Of a stretch of 64,000 nucleotides of DNA, positions 11,277 through 23,048 are shown piece by piece (position 1 is the stretch's first letter; each line of letters begins with the position of its first letter). The position numbers and the translations under genes were made by a program. This DNA is from Siderastrea radians (taxonomy: Eukaryota > Cnidaria > Anthozoa > Scleractinia > Rhizangiidae). The DNA lies in NCBI GenBank assembly GCA_964017195.1, contig OZ024890.1:23745201-23809200 (forward strand), read 5' to 3'. The notes beneath the pieces are model-generated. The model did no database searches and was not told where the DNA came from. It saw only the letters and a program-made list of their open reading frames with translations.

Positions 11277-11708
11277 GTCCTTTTGCCACCTCCAACACGC
11301 CCTGAACAAGGATTTTTTGAAGGTATGTTGTTTGTGAAGTCCCTTTCCATGTGACAAGTGAATTTTGCCCATTCAAAGTGTTAAGCAATATCTATTCAAA
11401 TGTTCTTAATTGGAGGCGATTACAGTAAACTCGATCATCCTGCTATGAGTCCTCAACCCGCACTGAACAAATAGTTGACCCTCATTAACAGAAAAATTTA
11501 GATCTGTAAGGTGAGTAAACGAACTTCTTTTCGATCAACCCTCAATTAAATTTTGCAAGATGGTCACAAACAAACAACATCACACGATGAAGCCTACCAG
11601 CTTCGATTCCCAGCTGCTGTTCGGGAAAATGAGCGGCGGAAATCGAGCCTAGGTGAACCATGCATTACGCTTTACACCTTAGAATCAATAGTTAATATTT
11701 AGGGTTTT

Positions 11709-11955
11709 AGGGATGGACCATTAGAAAAGTTATGGAGGGGGGTTGGGTCGGGCGAAGTACAAAAACATTCATGCAAGGGAACATTTAGAGAAAAAATTCA
11801 TGCACAGCGAGTAGCCCATGCAGAAAAAAATGTACTTGCATACTGAAAAAATATTCCTGCAAGGGAAATGTTAACGGAAAAAAATTCGTGCAAATCGCAA
11901 ATTACCCCTCCACCCCCGCCCCCCACCCCATAACCTTTTCTAATGGTCCGTCCCT
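11709..11955. mobile_element. MITE with GGACCATTAGAAAAG terminal inverted repeats
   Basis: Left end AGGGATGGACCATTAGAAAA. The right end, on the opposite strand, reads AGGGACGGACCATTAGAAAA. Inside, a short motif (CATGCA/CGTGCA plus A-run) recurs. About 247 bp and non-coding. Confidence 0.75.
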
Positions 11956-12794
11956 TACCTGGTACGCTCACACCTTAGAATCAATAGTTAGTTATTATTT
12001 AGGGTTAATTACCTGGTAACGCTGCCTTAAGGGCGTAGCCCGAGGGGCGGAACGTCACAGTAAGTGTATCACATAGTCTCGAGGGGCATTTTTTTTTCAG
12101 TTGCTGAGGTTTTCTAGTACAAATATTGGTACTCTCGAGAGTAAAATTCCATTATATACCACAGTAATCGGTTGCTACAAAGTTTTGCTCAGTTGTTCTG
12201 GTAACACTTGTTGCAGCCCTGTTAAGATTGCATAGCCTTCATGTGGTAAAATATGAATCAATTGCCTTTTCTCAAGGGTTTGAGGTATCTTGTTTTATGG
12301 GATTCTTTAGTTATTATTGTCATTACGAAAGTTTTCAGAAGATGTTGCTGCCAGTAAATATGTCGAATACTACTCTGGAAAGCGTTTGTTCGAAATCGCG
12401 GGACGATGGTCAAGACAATACGCTGTTAAAGGCAGTGGACCGATACCAGAAAGAAGGAGTTGTTTTAGACGATGGACTCGACCAGATTCTAACCCAGTCC
12501 TCTTGACATGTTGGAGGAACAGCAAAAGATTGTTGATGACTCTATAGAACTAGCTTACATTTTTAAGCTAGGTGCACCGAGTTTGGTGATGGCCAGGACA
12601 TAAAGAAAAAGGTATCCCGGCTAGAAAATCCTGCAGCTTTCTTGTGCTATCCAGTTTCTTATGCCCGTGGGTAAAAGTGGAAAGTCTGATGGCTGCGTTG
12701 GGGCAAAAACATTTCTTGGGGAAATTGTAACAGTACGATTAACAAGAACTAAAAAAGTTGTAACTGTTTATTATAGCTGATTCAGATGCAAAAA
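11956..12794. other. Intergenic, no supported gene
   Basis: Two overlapping short frames (12228-12506, 12317-12547) have no recognisable family, and neither has splice support that I could verify. Confidence 0.4.
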
Positions 12795-13955
12795 GTGTAA
12801 GGCCAATGGATGATTTACCAGTAACCGGATGCCCATGTTATGCTCAAAGGATTCTGAGATCGCTAGGGGGCAAACATTGCAAGTCGCTAGAAAGAAATGT
12901 ATGGCGTAAAGCTGTTTCTTCGTCAAAAGCAGTGAATTTGGACAAAGACTAACGCTTTTTTGCTGTGATATGTGTAGAGTGGAGTCGACCAGTGTTGGTA
13001 AGTGGAAATTGTAAGTTTCTGTGTGTTTAATCTATCGATAAACACTTTTTCTTGCGTAAGAATGATTGTGAAATCTACATCACGCCATGGTCTCGAAATA
13101 GCACATATTTAGATATAAATTTGAGGGTATTGACTCAATAAAGCCTTTTAATTTGATTTGTAATTACGTGTGCTAATGTTGTTGAGTCGTTTATGCTACG
13201 AGTATAAATAAGAAATATGCCCGGCGGCGATCATTGTGCTGGCGATAAATTAGAAATTTTGCTGGCGGCGATCTTTCTTTCCAGGTTCCAGTAATTTTGC
13301 TTTTCTTCGTGTTCCTCCACTGAACTCGAAGAGAAAAGAAATGGCTGAAAAACCTGTGGGTGTTGCTCAACAAAACTGCTAGACAATCTACGGATTTCCT
13401 CGTGTCTGCTCGTGTTTTCGATCACCGGTTTCATCCCTCCACAGAGCAATAGCTCGGTAGAAATTTCCATCCCCTCGCACAACAATTTCTCCGGCCTTTG
13501 TACGGGTAAAATTCCAGCAGCCATAAATGTTATAACACACGCAACTAAAAAGAAAACAATCTAGACAAACGCAATTACAACTGAAAAGGCTTTATTGAGT
13601 CAATACCCTCAAATTTATACCTAAATGTGTACTATTTCGAGACTATGGGGTGATGTAGATTTCACAATCAACCTTACGCAAGAAAAAGTGTTTATCGAGA
13701 GATTTTATTGCACTAAACACACAGAAACTTGCAATTTCCACGTACCAACACTAGTCAACTCCACTTCTCACAAAATCACAGCGAAAAAGCGTTATTCTTT
13801 GTCCAAGTTCACTGCATTTGATGAAAAAACAACTTTACGCCATACATTTCTTTCTAGCGACTTGTCATGTTTGCCCCTTAGCGATCCCAGAATCCTTTGC
13901 GCATAAATGGGTATCCGGTTACTGGTAAATCATTCATTGTTGTGATTTTTCCATA
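12795..13955. repeat. Long inverted repeat, arms about 370 bp
   Basis: About 12795-13165 pairs with the reverse complement of about 13570-13955 at roughly 85-90% by eye. Shared blocks are GACTCAATAAAGCCTTTT, TAAACACTTTTTCTTGCG and CGCTAGGGGCAAAC-like segments. A spacer of about 400 bp separates the arms. No transposase is visible and the spacer frame (13231-13524, minus) matches no family I know. Confidence 0.75.
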
Positions 13956-15267
13956 CCCTTTAGAGTTGTTGTAAGTACGCATGTCCGAAGATCAGTAGGC
14001 TGAAATTTCAATTACTCAAAGAAGTTGGTGCAGAGGACATTGATTATGAGGACAACGACACAAAGACATTGAATAAGTACCCTCCCACGGAGTCGCTTTT
14101 AGGGGAGTCGTGTTACAGTGGAGGAGGAGGGTAATATGACTCCCCTGAAAAGGACTGCGTGGGAGGCTATTGAATTAGTGAGTGGACTCAAAACGATAAT
14201 CAAAGGTCTTATAATTCACTTACAGCTTATACGTATGGTCACTTAATTTTTGCCCATGCACATGTTCGCGACACTTAATTCTGTTTGGGACGTACTAGCG
14301 ACAGTTTGTTTGTTTGTTTGTTGTTTGGTTGATGTTATTATTCCCAAGCCAAGTAAATGTAATTTCATAAGTCGGTAAATTATGATCGTCCGGGTGAACG
14401 TAGTCCTGAGAAGGACTTTTAGTGATTTTTACCAAATCTTTTCGTTTGCGTTAGTTGAGGCTTCACTGCATGGCATCAAACAAATTCCCTTTTATTACCT
14501 CGCACTGTAAATCCGTGGTTTGACAAGTCAAATCAATTATGAAGAAGGGTGAAACCTAATTTACATTGGACTTAACGTTTATCAGTAGTGCTCGATTTGT
14601 GTAGAAGGTATGGTAGTTACGCAACCAGCCCCTGCTTTGAAAGCGTAAAAAGTTCCGTTTGAAACAGTAATCGGTTGTTTTCTAGAGTTGAACGATTTGG
14701 TTTTTAATTTGAAAGTAATAACTTCATGGGCCACCATGAAAAAGCCGCAGTTTGAGACGTTAGCACAGAAAAAAGAACTGTATCACCGATAGACACATGG
14801 GGATTGAAAGAAGGCAGGACAATTTACTTGAGAAAAGTATTATCGAATTCAGTACAGTGTTTAGCCAGCTAGTTTTGTAAGACCCCTATCACTCGGCCTT
14901 GGATTAGATCGGTTCACTACAGTATGGCAAACATCTCTCCATTTGTGGTGCAACATTTGAGCCTGGTGAAGCCCTAGTTAATTATTTTGGAGTTTTTCCT
15001 TGTTGTACACTGAGCTAGTGCAAGTATGTTTCGCTAGCCATTTGGACTATACGTGAAGTTTCCATGACATTTGAATTGCATGCCTTGGACCCCCGGCATG
15101 GACCGCAATAGGCACATTTTGGTTGGTGAAAGCAAATGATGTAATTATCTTAGCATATCATTGGGCGCTGTAAAGCAGAAATCAGATCCAGTAAATCATG
15201 GAAATGCAAGCTACTATCACTACACTGACAACAAGAAAGCACTGATTTTCAAGAGTGAATAGTTACT
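13956..15267. other. Intergenic, no gene seen
   Basis: Only short spurious frames. A weak inverted segment near 14090-14165 (GGGGAGTC / GACTCCCC) is the only structure noticed. Confidence 0.45.
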
Positions 15268-15273
15268 TTTATT
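15268..15273 (-). terminator. Poly(A) signal of the GH9 gene
   Basis: AATAAA on the minus strand about 92 nt after the GH9 stop codon at 15365. Confidence 0.6.
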
Positions 15274-15364
15274 CCCACCAACTTTTAACTACATTATACG
15301 ATCTGCAGCTGTGAAAGCCAAACTAAATGATGATGAAACAGTCAAAGCATTTCAAGCACTATTA

Positions 15365-16010
15365 TCATTCTCCCTTGAGGACCAAGTGTTTGAGCCCGGC
15401 CACTGCGGACTGGACCCCAGCGTTGCAGTCAGTAGCCACCTCGTTTTTGATAAAATCCTTTCTGCTATCAACGTACTCGTCATTCTTACCAGGGCCTTCC
15501 ACCAGCGCGCCGTACAAAGTATGCGGATTGGGATCTGGGCTGTTGAAATTATCCCAAGTGCAGGCAGCTGTAGCGAGCGGACAAGAGCTGCTGCGGTGAT
15601 GAGGTCTCTCTGGGGGATTTTTACCGTAGCCCACCACGAAACTGCGCCCACTGTCACCTAGCATGTAGTGAGTTTGCTTCCTCGCAAACTCACGGAATTC
15701 AGTCGGCTTTATTCCATGGTCAGCGGCAACCAGCGCCAAGAACGCTATGTTGGCCGAATAGCGGTTTGGGCCCCACTGATCTCACCATGCAAGGCCTTTT
15801 GGGGTGTAATGGACCTCGCGGCCTGGAAGCCAGCTTGTTATGAACGTGTCCACAGCCTGCTTGTACGAAGAACTCTTTGTTATTTCTGCCATTAGGAGTT
15901 GCACCCCAGCCTTCTTGTCATCCCAAGAAAATGTCCAGGGTTTTGCGTTCATTCCAAAGCTTGTGTAGTATTGCCCTGCTCTGGTGAGGTATTTCTTATC
16001 TTGTGTTGCC
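15365..16010 (-). pseudogene. GH9 exon 3: C-terminal catalytic segment
   Basis: Joins in phase to give WLYRATQDKKYL. Contains VGYGKNPPERPHHRSSSCP (substrate-binding His/Arg) and DFIKNEVATDCNAG (catalytic acid Glu; the usual Tyr before NAG is Cys). The TGA at 15782-15784 falls inside GLAW-DQWGPNRYS, where Arg is usual, consistent with a CGA-to-TGA change. True stop at 15365-15367. Confidence 0.85.
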
Positions 16011-16510
16011 CTGAAGTGAAATTGTATGAAATGAGACAACGGAGGTTCGAAGATTGTCTTGTCTATGCTATATATTCAACACGACTTCAGATTGAAAACT
16101 AAATCGCTACTTAATTGTATGCTAATTACTTATGCCTTTGCTTTCAGAGTAAACTTGCTATTTAAAAAAAAGAGAAGCTGAAGGAGCAAGTCCAAAATTT
16201 ATCGTTACATGGCTTCTTTATGTCAAGTTTACGCAGATCAGTTTGCGTTAGGCTCAAAAGGCACTCCTTTTCAGTGGAAGAGCACCTAACCTAAAGTCGT
16301 GTGATTGTTGATCAGTTTTTATTTGCGCTTTCTGTGAATTTTAATATCTGTTTACCGTTTTCTTTGTGTCATGACAATCATTACAAAATCAGTTACAGAA
16401 AAATCATTAGAAGTTATCTTTTTTATATCATTTGAAAACTAGTCGGTTAAGGGTTTATTCACGTCTAGAAGTGGCATTTTAACGCGAGTATAAGAGGAAA
16501 TCTTCTTTTA

Positions 16511-16837
<327 letters not shown>

Positions 16838-17267
16838 CTAATACGCAGCTAGAGCGGGCTAGAGCCCTTAAACTCTTAGACCATAAAGTAACAATGCTAG
16901 TGGTACTCAAGAGAATAATAGACTTACCCAGTGGGGTCTGTGAAGGAGAGCTAAATAGTGTTTAAATTTTCAGTTGAGCCTCGAAAGTATTTCACGTTTC
17001 CCTCGTTTTGCAGTTGGTTAACTGACCCGTGCAACTTTTTTCGACCAATGAGAATAGTGCCAAAACAATGTAAAAAGTTTTAAATGGAGGTTAATACTGG
17101 GTCATAATGAGTCTAAGCGGTTCAAAAGTGTATCATCAGAATTTAGACGATCCACAAACTAAAAGGGTAGTTCTGTACAGAATCTAACCAATTGTGCTAT
17201 TTTTTAAAACCTTGTCTGAACTTTGTTTAATTTCTCACCCAAAGTTCAAGGGGAACTTTACACCCAC

Positions 17268-18530
17268 CTGACCATAGAACTCATTTTGTTTGGTATGCGC
17301 TTTCATGAAGTAGTCCAAGGGCCACTTACTGCTGTCCAGCATGTAGTTCAACTCGCCCGCATCTTCGTAAGCGTCTCTGTACTCCACCAAACCCCAAGAC
17401 AGCATGGTAACGCTGAACGCCATCGGGAAACCAAACTTAACATGATCTCCTGCATCATACCAACCACCTGTCAAATCCTCACCATTCTCTCCACGGTCGT
17501 TCAAGGCTGAGTGTTTCCTCCAGGGAACTCGGTTGGAAGCAGGGAGTTTACCTGATCGCTGGGCCTCGTAAAACAAAATAGAGTTGTGAAGAACTGAGTC
17601 ATAGTTGTATTGGGGAGGCTTACTGGTGGTTGGTGGTTCAGTGGTAGTTGGTGTCTCTGTGGTAGTTGGTGGTTCCGTGGTGGTTGGTGGCCCTGTGGTA
17701 GTTGGAGGCTCCGTGGTGGTTGCTGGTTCTGTGGTGGTCGGTGGCTCTGTGGTGGTTGGTGGTTCTGTGGTGGTTGGTGACTCTGTGGTGGTTGGCGGTT
17801 GAGTAGTTTGACATTCCCTGTCGCCTCCTTCAACCCAGTTTTCTTTACGACGAAACTCAATGTCGGCCTCTTTTGGTGCTTCAGCGTTCATGGCCTTCCG
17901 CCCAATGATAATCATCTCCAGCCTCGAACATTTTTCAATAAATGCGTTGTGTTAACTATTCTCCAATATGTACACCGTGCAGTCCTCAGATCTCCACTTC
18001 TTTCGCGCTTTTGGCGCGTCTGCAATCCCTTCACAGCTTCGGGGAAATTCAGTCATTTTCCAGCCACCTTCGACCTTCTGCTTCATAAGGATGCTAATGT
18101 TCATCTTGAACCCATTTGGCCATTCCTCAAACAACTCTGCTTTGCATGTTTCTTGCACGGGAGGGGTGGCTCCAGGTGGATAGTTGGTCGGGGGTGGGGT
18201 CATGTCACATTTTGCATCCTTGCCGGGGTGTAACTCTAAAGTCGCAGATGGAGCGGCTTCATTTTGTTTCGCTTTCTCACCAATAAAATCCATCTCCAGC
18301 TTTTGTCCAGCATTGAGATTTGCGTTGTACTGCTGGTTTCGTAAGCAAAACACCTTTCCTTGGCTGGAAGACACTTGAGAATCATTTCCCAGCCTCCGGT
18401 TACGCTCTGGGTCCTGAGGTGGCTAAACTTCATTTTAAATCCATTCGGCCATTGTTCCAGCAGTTTTACTTGTATGTACTTCGCTGGCCCCGAGCGAAGC
18501 GAAGAACAATAGCAGTACGACCTCTTTCAT
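17268..18530 (-). pseudogene. GH9 exon 1: signal peptide, two CBM2-like domains, linker, start of GH9
   Basis: ATG at 18530. The two carbohydrate-binding modules each keep the E(E/Q)WPNGFKM strand and the LEM-IG strand. The second is interrupted by TAA at 17952, but the same frame resumes at once (HNAFIEKCSRLEMIIIG). The linker is followed by YNYDSVLHNSILFYEAQRSG, the start of the (alpha/alpha)6 barrel, and GGWYDAGDH with the catalytic Asp pair. Donor GGTCAG|GTGGGT. Confidence 0.75.
17609..17810 (-). repeat. Thr/Glu/Pro linker repeats (PPTTTE)n
   Basis: About ten imperfect 18-bp units encode PPTTTE-type repeats between CBM 2 and the GH9 domain. Such flexible, probably O-glycosylated linkers are usual in secreted cellulases. 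Confidence 0.85.
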
Positions 18531-18690
18531 GTTTCAAAAGTACGAGACTAGAAAGAAAGAGAGACATAAATTAATTAAAAACATATATTCATTCACAAGG
18601 GAAAATGCGTTAGCCTGAGTTTTTGCAGGTTTCAAAGAATCCAGAATTGTGTAAATGGGGGAAGGATGAATTTTGACTGAAACACACATA

Positions 18691-19476
18691 CCGTAAAGTT
18701 CCAAAAATAACGACCCTCGTTACTTTCGGATTTAGCAGCCTTTTTCTATCGCTACTTTCGGAGGGTCGCTACTTTCGGGGAGTCGCCACTTTCGGGAACG
18801 TGTACCATACATGGGCCGTTAGAAGTTAATAAAATCGCGACAAATGTGAAAACATACACACTTTTTCTTTGGAGAAACTTATTACAAGTTATTGTTTTGA
18901 CTAACAATTCGAAAGAATCAGTCTTTGAATAATCTACATTAGCAGTTCCCATTAATACCGGTAACATTAAATCGTATTTAGGATCGAAGTGGCACAACTT
19001 GTGCGTAAAATGAACTGTCAGTGTTTTAACGCATAAGAAGTACTCTTCGCGGTTACAGTTAACTTTGTCAATAGGTTCTGTTTTTTAGATGCATGTGAGC
19101 CTATGCACATGAAGAACTGGTTTAATACATCGTATGGTAGTTTTGTTACTAGAGGAAAAGGTTTGATTATCCCTATTACGTATGTAACGGGTATTCAGAG
19201 ACGAAAGGAATACTTGTTGAAAACAAGTGTAATGCACTTTAAGAGTTATGTATTGTCCTTTGAATAGGAATGTCAAAGATCATTATAATCTTTTAAAATA
19301 AACCTCGGATCATTTTCGTACAGCTTGTTATATCTATAATTTCCGTTATTTCTTGCTAAAAAGGGAAATTACTTTGAGGTTGCTACTTTCGGAGGGCCGT
19401 TAAATCCGGGGGGTCGCTACTTTCGGGATTTGCTAACTACTTTCGGGGGGTCGTTACTTTCGCGGGAACTTTACGA
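18691..19476. mobile_element. TIR element with TACTTTCGG subrepeats
   Basis: Ends are CGTAAAGTTCC (18692-18702) and its reverse complement (19465-19475). Next to each end the motifs GCTACTTTCGG / GGGGGGTCG recur several times. The interior is AT-rich with two short minus-strand frames (18752-18997, 19085-19276) of no known family. Non-autonomous as seen. Confidence 0.65.
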
Positions 19477-21751
19477 TGTTGTAACATTTGCCGGATATGC
19501 TCAACTCTAGCCGGATCGACAACAAAATCTGCCATGTGTTCGTTACTTTTTTTCTACATACTTTTCTTTGAGGTAGTTATTTTATACGAAGAGAGTTTTT
19601 ATTTTCCATGTATGATAGACGTTATAGTTTTTTGAGGCTTTATAAATGAAAACTTTCGTCGCCAAAATCAAGTTTTGGACACTTATATAAAAGCCAGGGA
19701 CCGTTGTTGTAAGTCTGACGCAATCATGAAAGACCTTATCCCCGGCACTTTTTTTGAACCACCGACCAGCTTTGACACTACATAAATCTAGGATTTACAA
19801 ACTACTGAAATACCCAGTGATCAGTTTTGCTACGGTGCTAGGACTGATTCTGAGAAGCGGGAAGAATTAGTACAACATACAAACGAAAACAGCTTTAACT
19901 TACCAAACGTGTGGAAATTTTAATCTATAATTCAAGGCCGACAAGTAAATCAAAGCTATTTAGTAATCCAGTACTGACAAGTGTTGCACGCAGTGCGAAT
20001 CAGGAGGGAAATTTTTTAGTCAGCAATTAATATGGCAACAAAGGTACATGCCAGTAACTGAAACGGTCGGTTTAATGTGCATCACTGGAGTTTAACAGAA
20101 ATACAGCTGTAGATGGTTTCATTCAGACTATGCCTGCATGAAAGCAGTTTGTGCTTTCTAACTCGGTCTGAGCAATGCTGTCTAACTCAAAGATCATTCG
20201 CGAAACTTTAATGCTATTCGCCTGTTATTGAAAAATCGGTCAAATCCATCATTTCAGGGGTAATCGGTTCTTCATAAGCCAATCACCTACACCTTCAACT
20301 GATTTCTCCTATATCTGCATCTTCTAACATTGCAACCGCAAATCTAAGATTGAAGAAAAATTCGTGCATATTGAAGAGGAAATAAAACGCAAAATTTAGC
20401 TTCACCTTCCCACGCAGTCGATTGAAATTCAGTTGGCTTGCTAGACGAGAATAAAATGTTAGAATCAACAAATTAATGAAACAAGATACAAAGGCAGACT
20501 TTCTTTCTTCAGCTTTAAGTGGTCCGCACTCAGTAAAGAACATTTGTTGAAAGCAAAAATTAAAAGGGAGTTCTAAGATCTGTACACTTATATAATTATT
20601 TAAATCCGTAGATTATGCCAATTTTGTACGAAACGTTTGCATTGCATGTAAACGGGTTAAAGAAGCGTTACATCCCTTATGAGTAATATAATTCTTCGAT
20701 CATCACTGGGTTTTAACAACAGTTAGCACGATGTTCTTGAAAACGAAAAAAAAAACCTTTTATGGCTAAAAATAATTGTTACCTTTTTCCAATGGGGCAG
20801 TCCTGCTATGTATCCAGTTGTCTTATCAGTTTGAACTAAACGGAGCGTGGTTTATTCCAACCGATCATTAGCGAGTAGCCGAAAACGAGTAATATATTTT
20901 TCATACCAAATTCTATTGAAACAGTTGGCACTGGTGTGAGTTTATGGAAACAATAAACCTTTCAAAATGAAAATAATACTTATTGACGCAGACGAACGTT
21001 TTATCTTCGTCATGAAAAGTATTGTCTGGAGCTGCTCTCAAAAGCGACAGCGCTTGAGGGCGTTACTGGCAACCATTGCCAAATTAGGTTCATTCTTTTT
21101 TGGGTTGGGTTCGTTCATAGTTACGTCAAACTACCGGTGTTCTCTTTGTGCTAGTTTTCATCTTTACGTGCCAATTAACAGTATGCATTCAAAAACCGAA
21201 TTTAACACTGAGTACTATGAAAACTAAACAAACACATCCTGATAATGTCTGTACTGTATTCATTCCTCTCAAAGCTCCGATAAACGCAATGCATCTCAGT
21301 TTTTGCATTATTTTGGGCCTTGTTTCACTGACGTTTGTGGGTTGGATGATGCCATGTTATTCACTACAGTAAGACTCATGAATAAAATTTAACTGCGTTC
21401 TACCGCCTGTTTAATTAAGAAACAAACCTTTTACCTCATAAAAATGGCCTTTTCCAATGGAGCCACTTAATAACTTGAAAAAGTTAATTATTCTTTTGTA
21501 AGAGTTTTCGGTGTCACGTACACGATACGCCCTACAAAATAATACAGTTTAACAGTACCATATAGTACGCCTTAAAAAGACCAAAAAATAGTTATATCGC
21601 CTTAATTGTTCTGTTTATCCTCCTTCTATTCTAAGGTTGTCACATAGTACTGCGTTTGAAAGCGTATCTTCTTCACTGCTATTGCAAAATGCTGGCACGT
21701 GCACGTGCTTGTACACCGAATGAAAAGAAGAGAACTTGTGCAACACAAAAC
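19477..21751. other. Intergenic, no gene seen
   Basis: A TATA-like TTATATAAAAG at about 19684, 43 bp before an ATG (19727) that opens only a 19-codon frame, is the only promoter-like element noticed. The short frames at 20967-21372 have no family match. Confidence 0.4.
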
Positions 21752-21759
21752 TGAATGGC

Positions 21760-23040
21760 AGGGCCGTAGGCAGACTTTCAGAACAGATGAGGCAAGTGTC
21801 GCGAGCGCCAAAGGCGCGAGGTTCCCCCGGAAATTTGTTAAATCTATTCCCTTTGAAATGCTATTTTCAGCACTTTTTTTTTCAGCATCACGAGGTTTTT
21901 CTTCAAAATTCGACATCGTGCAGGCCTAAAACGGCAGACAAAATGAAATTGAAATTTGAACGTTTGTGCCTCTGGTGCACGCCACCTTTCGATTGTTTGA
22001 TTCTTTGCCGTGTTTCGTTGCATCTTGTATGTGCGAAATTCTTCCAAGGTTCGCCTCTAATAGCGAAATTTCGCCAGGCAAATTTTTCTTTTTTACTTAG
22101 CGAAATATTGCGAGTATTTTACGGAAATTTCGTTTTACACGGCAGAATGTCTCGGCCATTTCACCGAAATGGCGATGCGATGCGATGCAAAGGCGATGCG
22201 AAATGTCGGTGATATTTCGGGAGAAAAAAAACGCGAATTTCGGCGAATTTCGTTTGCAATACTTTTTCACAGTCATGTACACCCCCACCCCTGCCTTCCT
22301 GCTCCGACACTAGCAACGGCTGGTTTTCTACTTTAACTGAGACACGCAAAAACCGTGCTGATTCAATATTATCAAATGCAGTTGCAGCTGCAAACTGAAG
22401 AACTCCACTGTGGCCTGATAGGAAACGTCATCTCACTAGTAAACAGCATGGCATGAATGTTCTACAGAAAGCCCTTTTTACGGACCCCCCCCCCCCGGTG
22501 GAAAACTGAGCAACCAAACGGCTCTTTTAGTAACCATCACAAAAGTGGAAATCTTGACCAACGCCGGTTTTGTAATTTTTTAGTTTAAATTATGAATTGT
22601 GGATTTATGCAGAATCTGCGTTGATATCTGTGTTTCCTCCCAGACAGAATACCGAGGCGAAATTATAGTTGATAGTTTTTTAGGCAATATATGTCAAAAA
22701 GTGTGACAAAGTAGCTCAAGATAATCTGGACACTGACTCTAAAAGTTTTGACTTTTATAAGCCATGATTCTTTGAATCAGCTGCCTGTATTCGTAGCAAT
22801 GTGCACGGGATAGGTGTCACAGCGCCTGTCACTGTTACGTCACGAATGAAGCTGATAGTCGAAATGCAAACAACTTGCGTCTTTTGAAAGCCTTTTTCGC
22901 ACACCTCACTTGGCTTAATCTTTTATCACACTGTGGCAAATGCTTTCTAGGATTTTTTTCCAACAGTATTTTTTTTCAAATTTTGTCATAAAACCTAGAC
23001 GAGGCAAGTGCCTCGTCTTGCCTCATGCTAGCTACGGCCC
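21760..23040. mobile_element. hAT-type non-autonomous transposon
   Basis: Begins AGGGCCGTAG and ends CTACGGCCC, and both flanks carry the 8-bp duplication TGAATGGC (21752-21759 and 23041-23048). Near both ends the sequence TGAGGCAAG(T/A) recurs in inverted orientation. The 8-bp duplication and AGGG-type ends fit the hAT superfamily. The 1,281-bp body has no transposase. A GCGAAATTTCG-rich stretch at 22050-22260 may be a further insertion. Confidence 0.8.
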
Positions 23041-23048
23041 TGAATGGC

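Larger units (their letters stand above)
10608..11382. repeat. Direct duplication of the MMP 5' flanking region
   Basis: 10680-10861 and 11209-11382 are direct copies with small differences; both contain ATGCCATCCTTTTATAT and AACACGCCCTGAACAA. A further pair flanks them (10608-10680 and about 10893-10965; TCTGGAGATAA...GTATTC). The copy at 11209 is the actual promoter; the copy at 10680 lies inside intron 1 without a first exon. Confidence 0.75.

Noticed and set aside
12228..12547. Two overlapping plus-strand frames of 76-92 codons
   Set aside because: No recognisable family and neither is supported by splice signals; could not be told from chance.
13231..13524. Minus-strand frame of 97 codons in the centre of the inverted repeat
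   Set aside because: No family and no poly(A) or splice context; kept only as a note under the inverted repeat.
19684..19790. TATA-like box followed by an ATG, resembling a second GH9 first exon
   Set aside because: The frame closes after 19 codons, lacks a signal-peptide core, and has no following exon.
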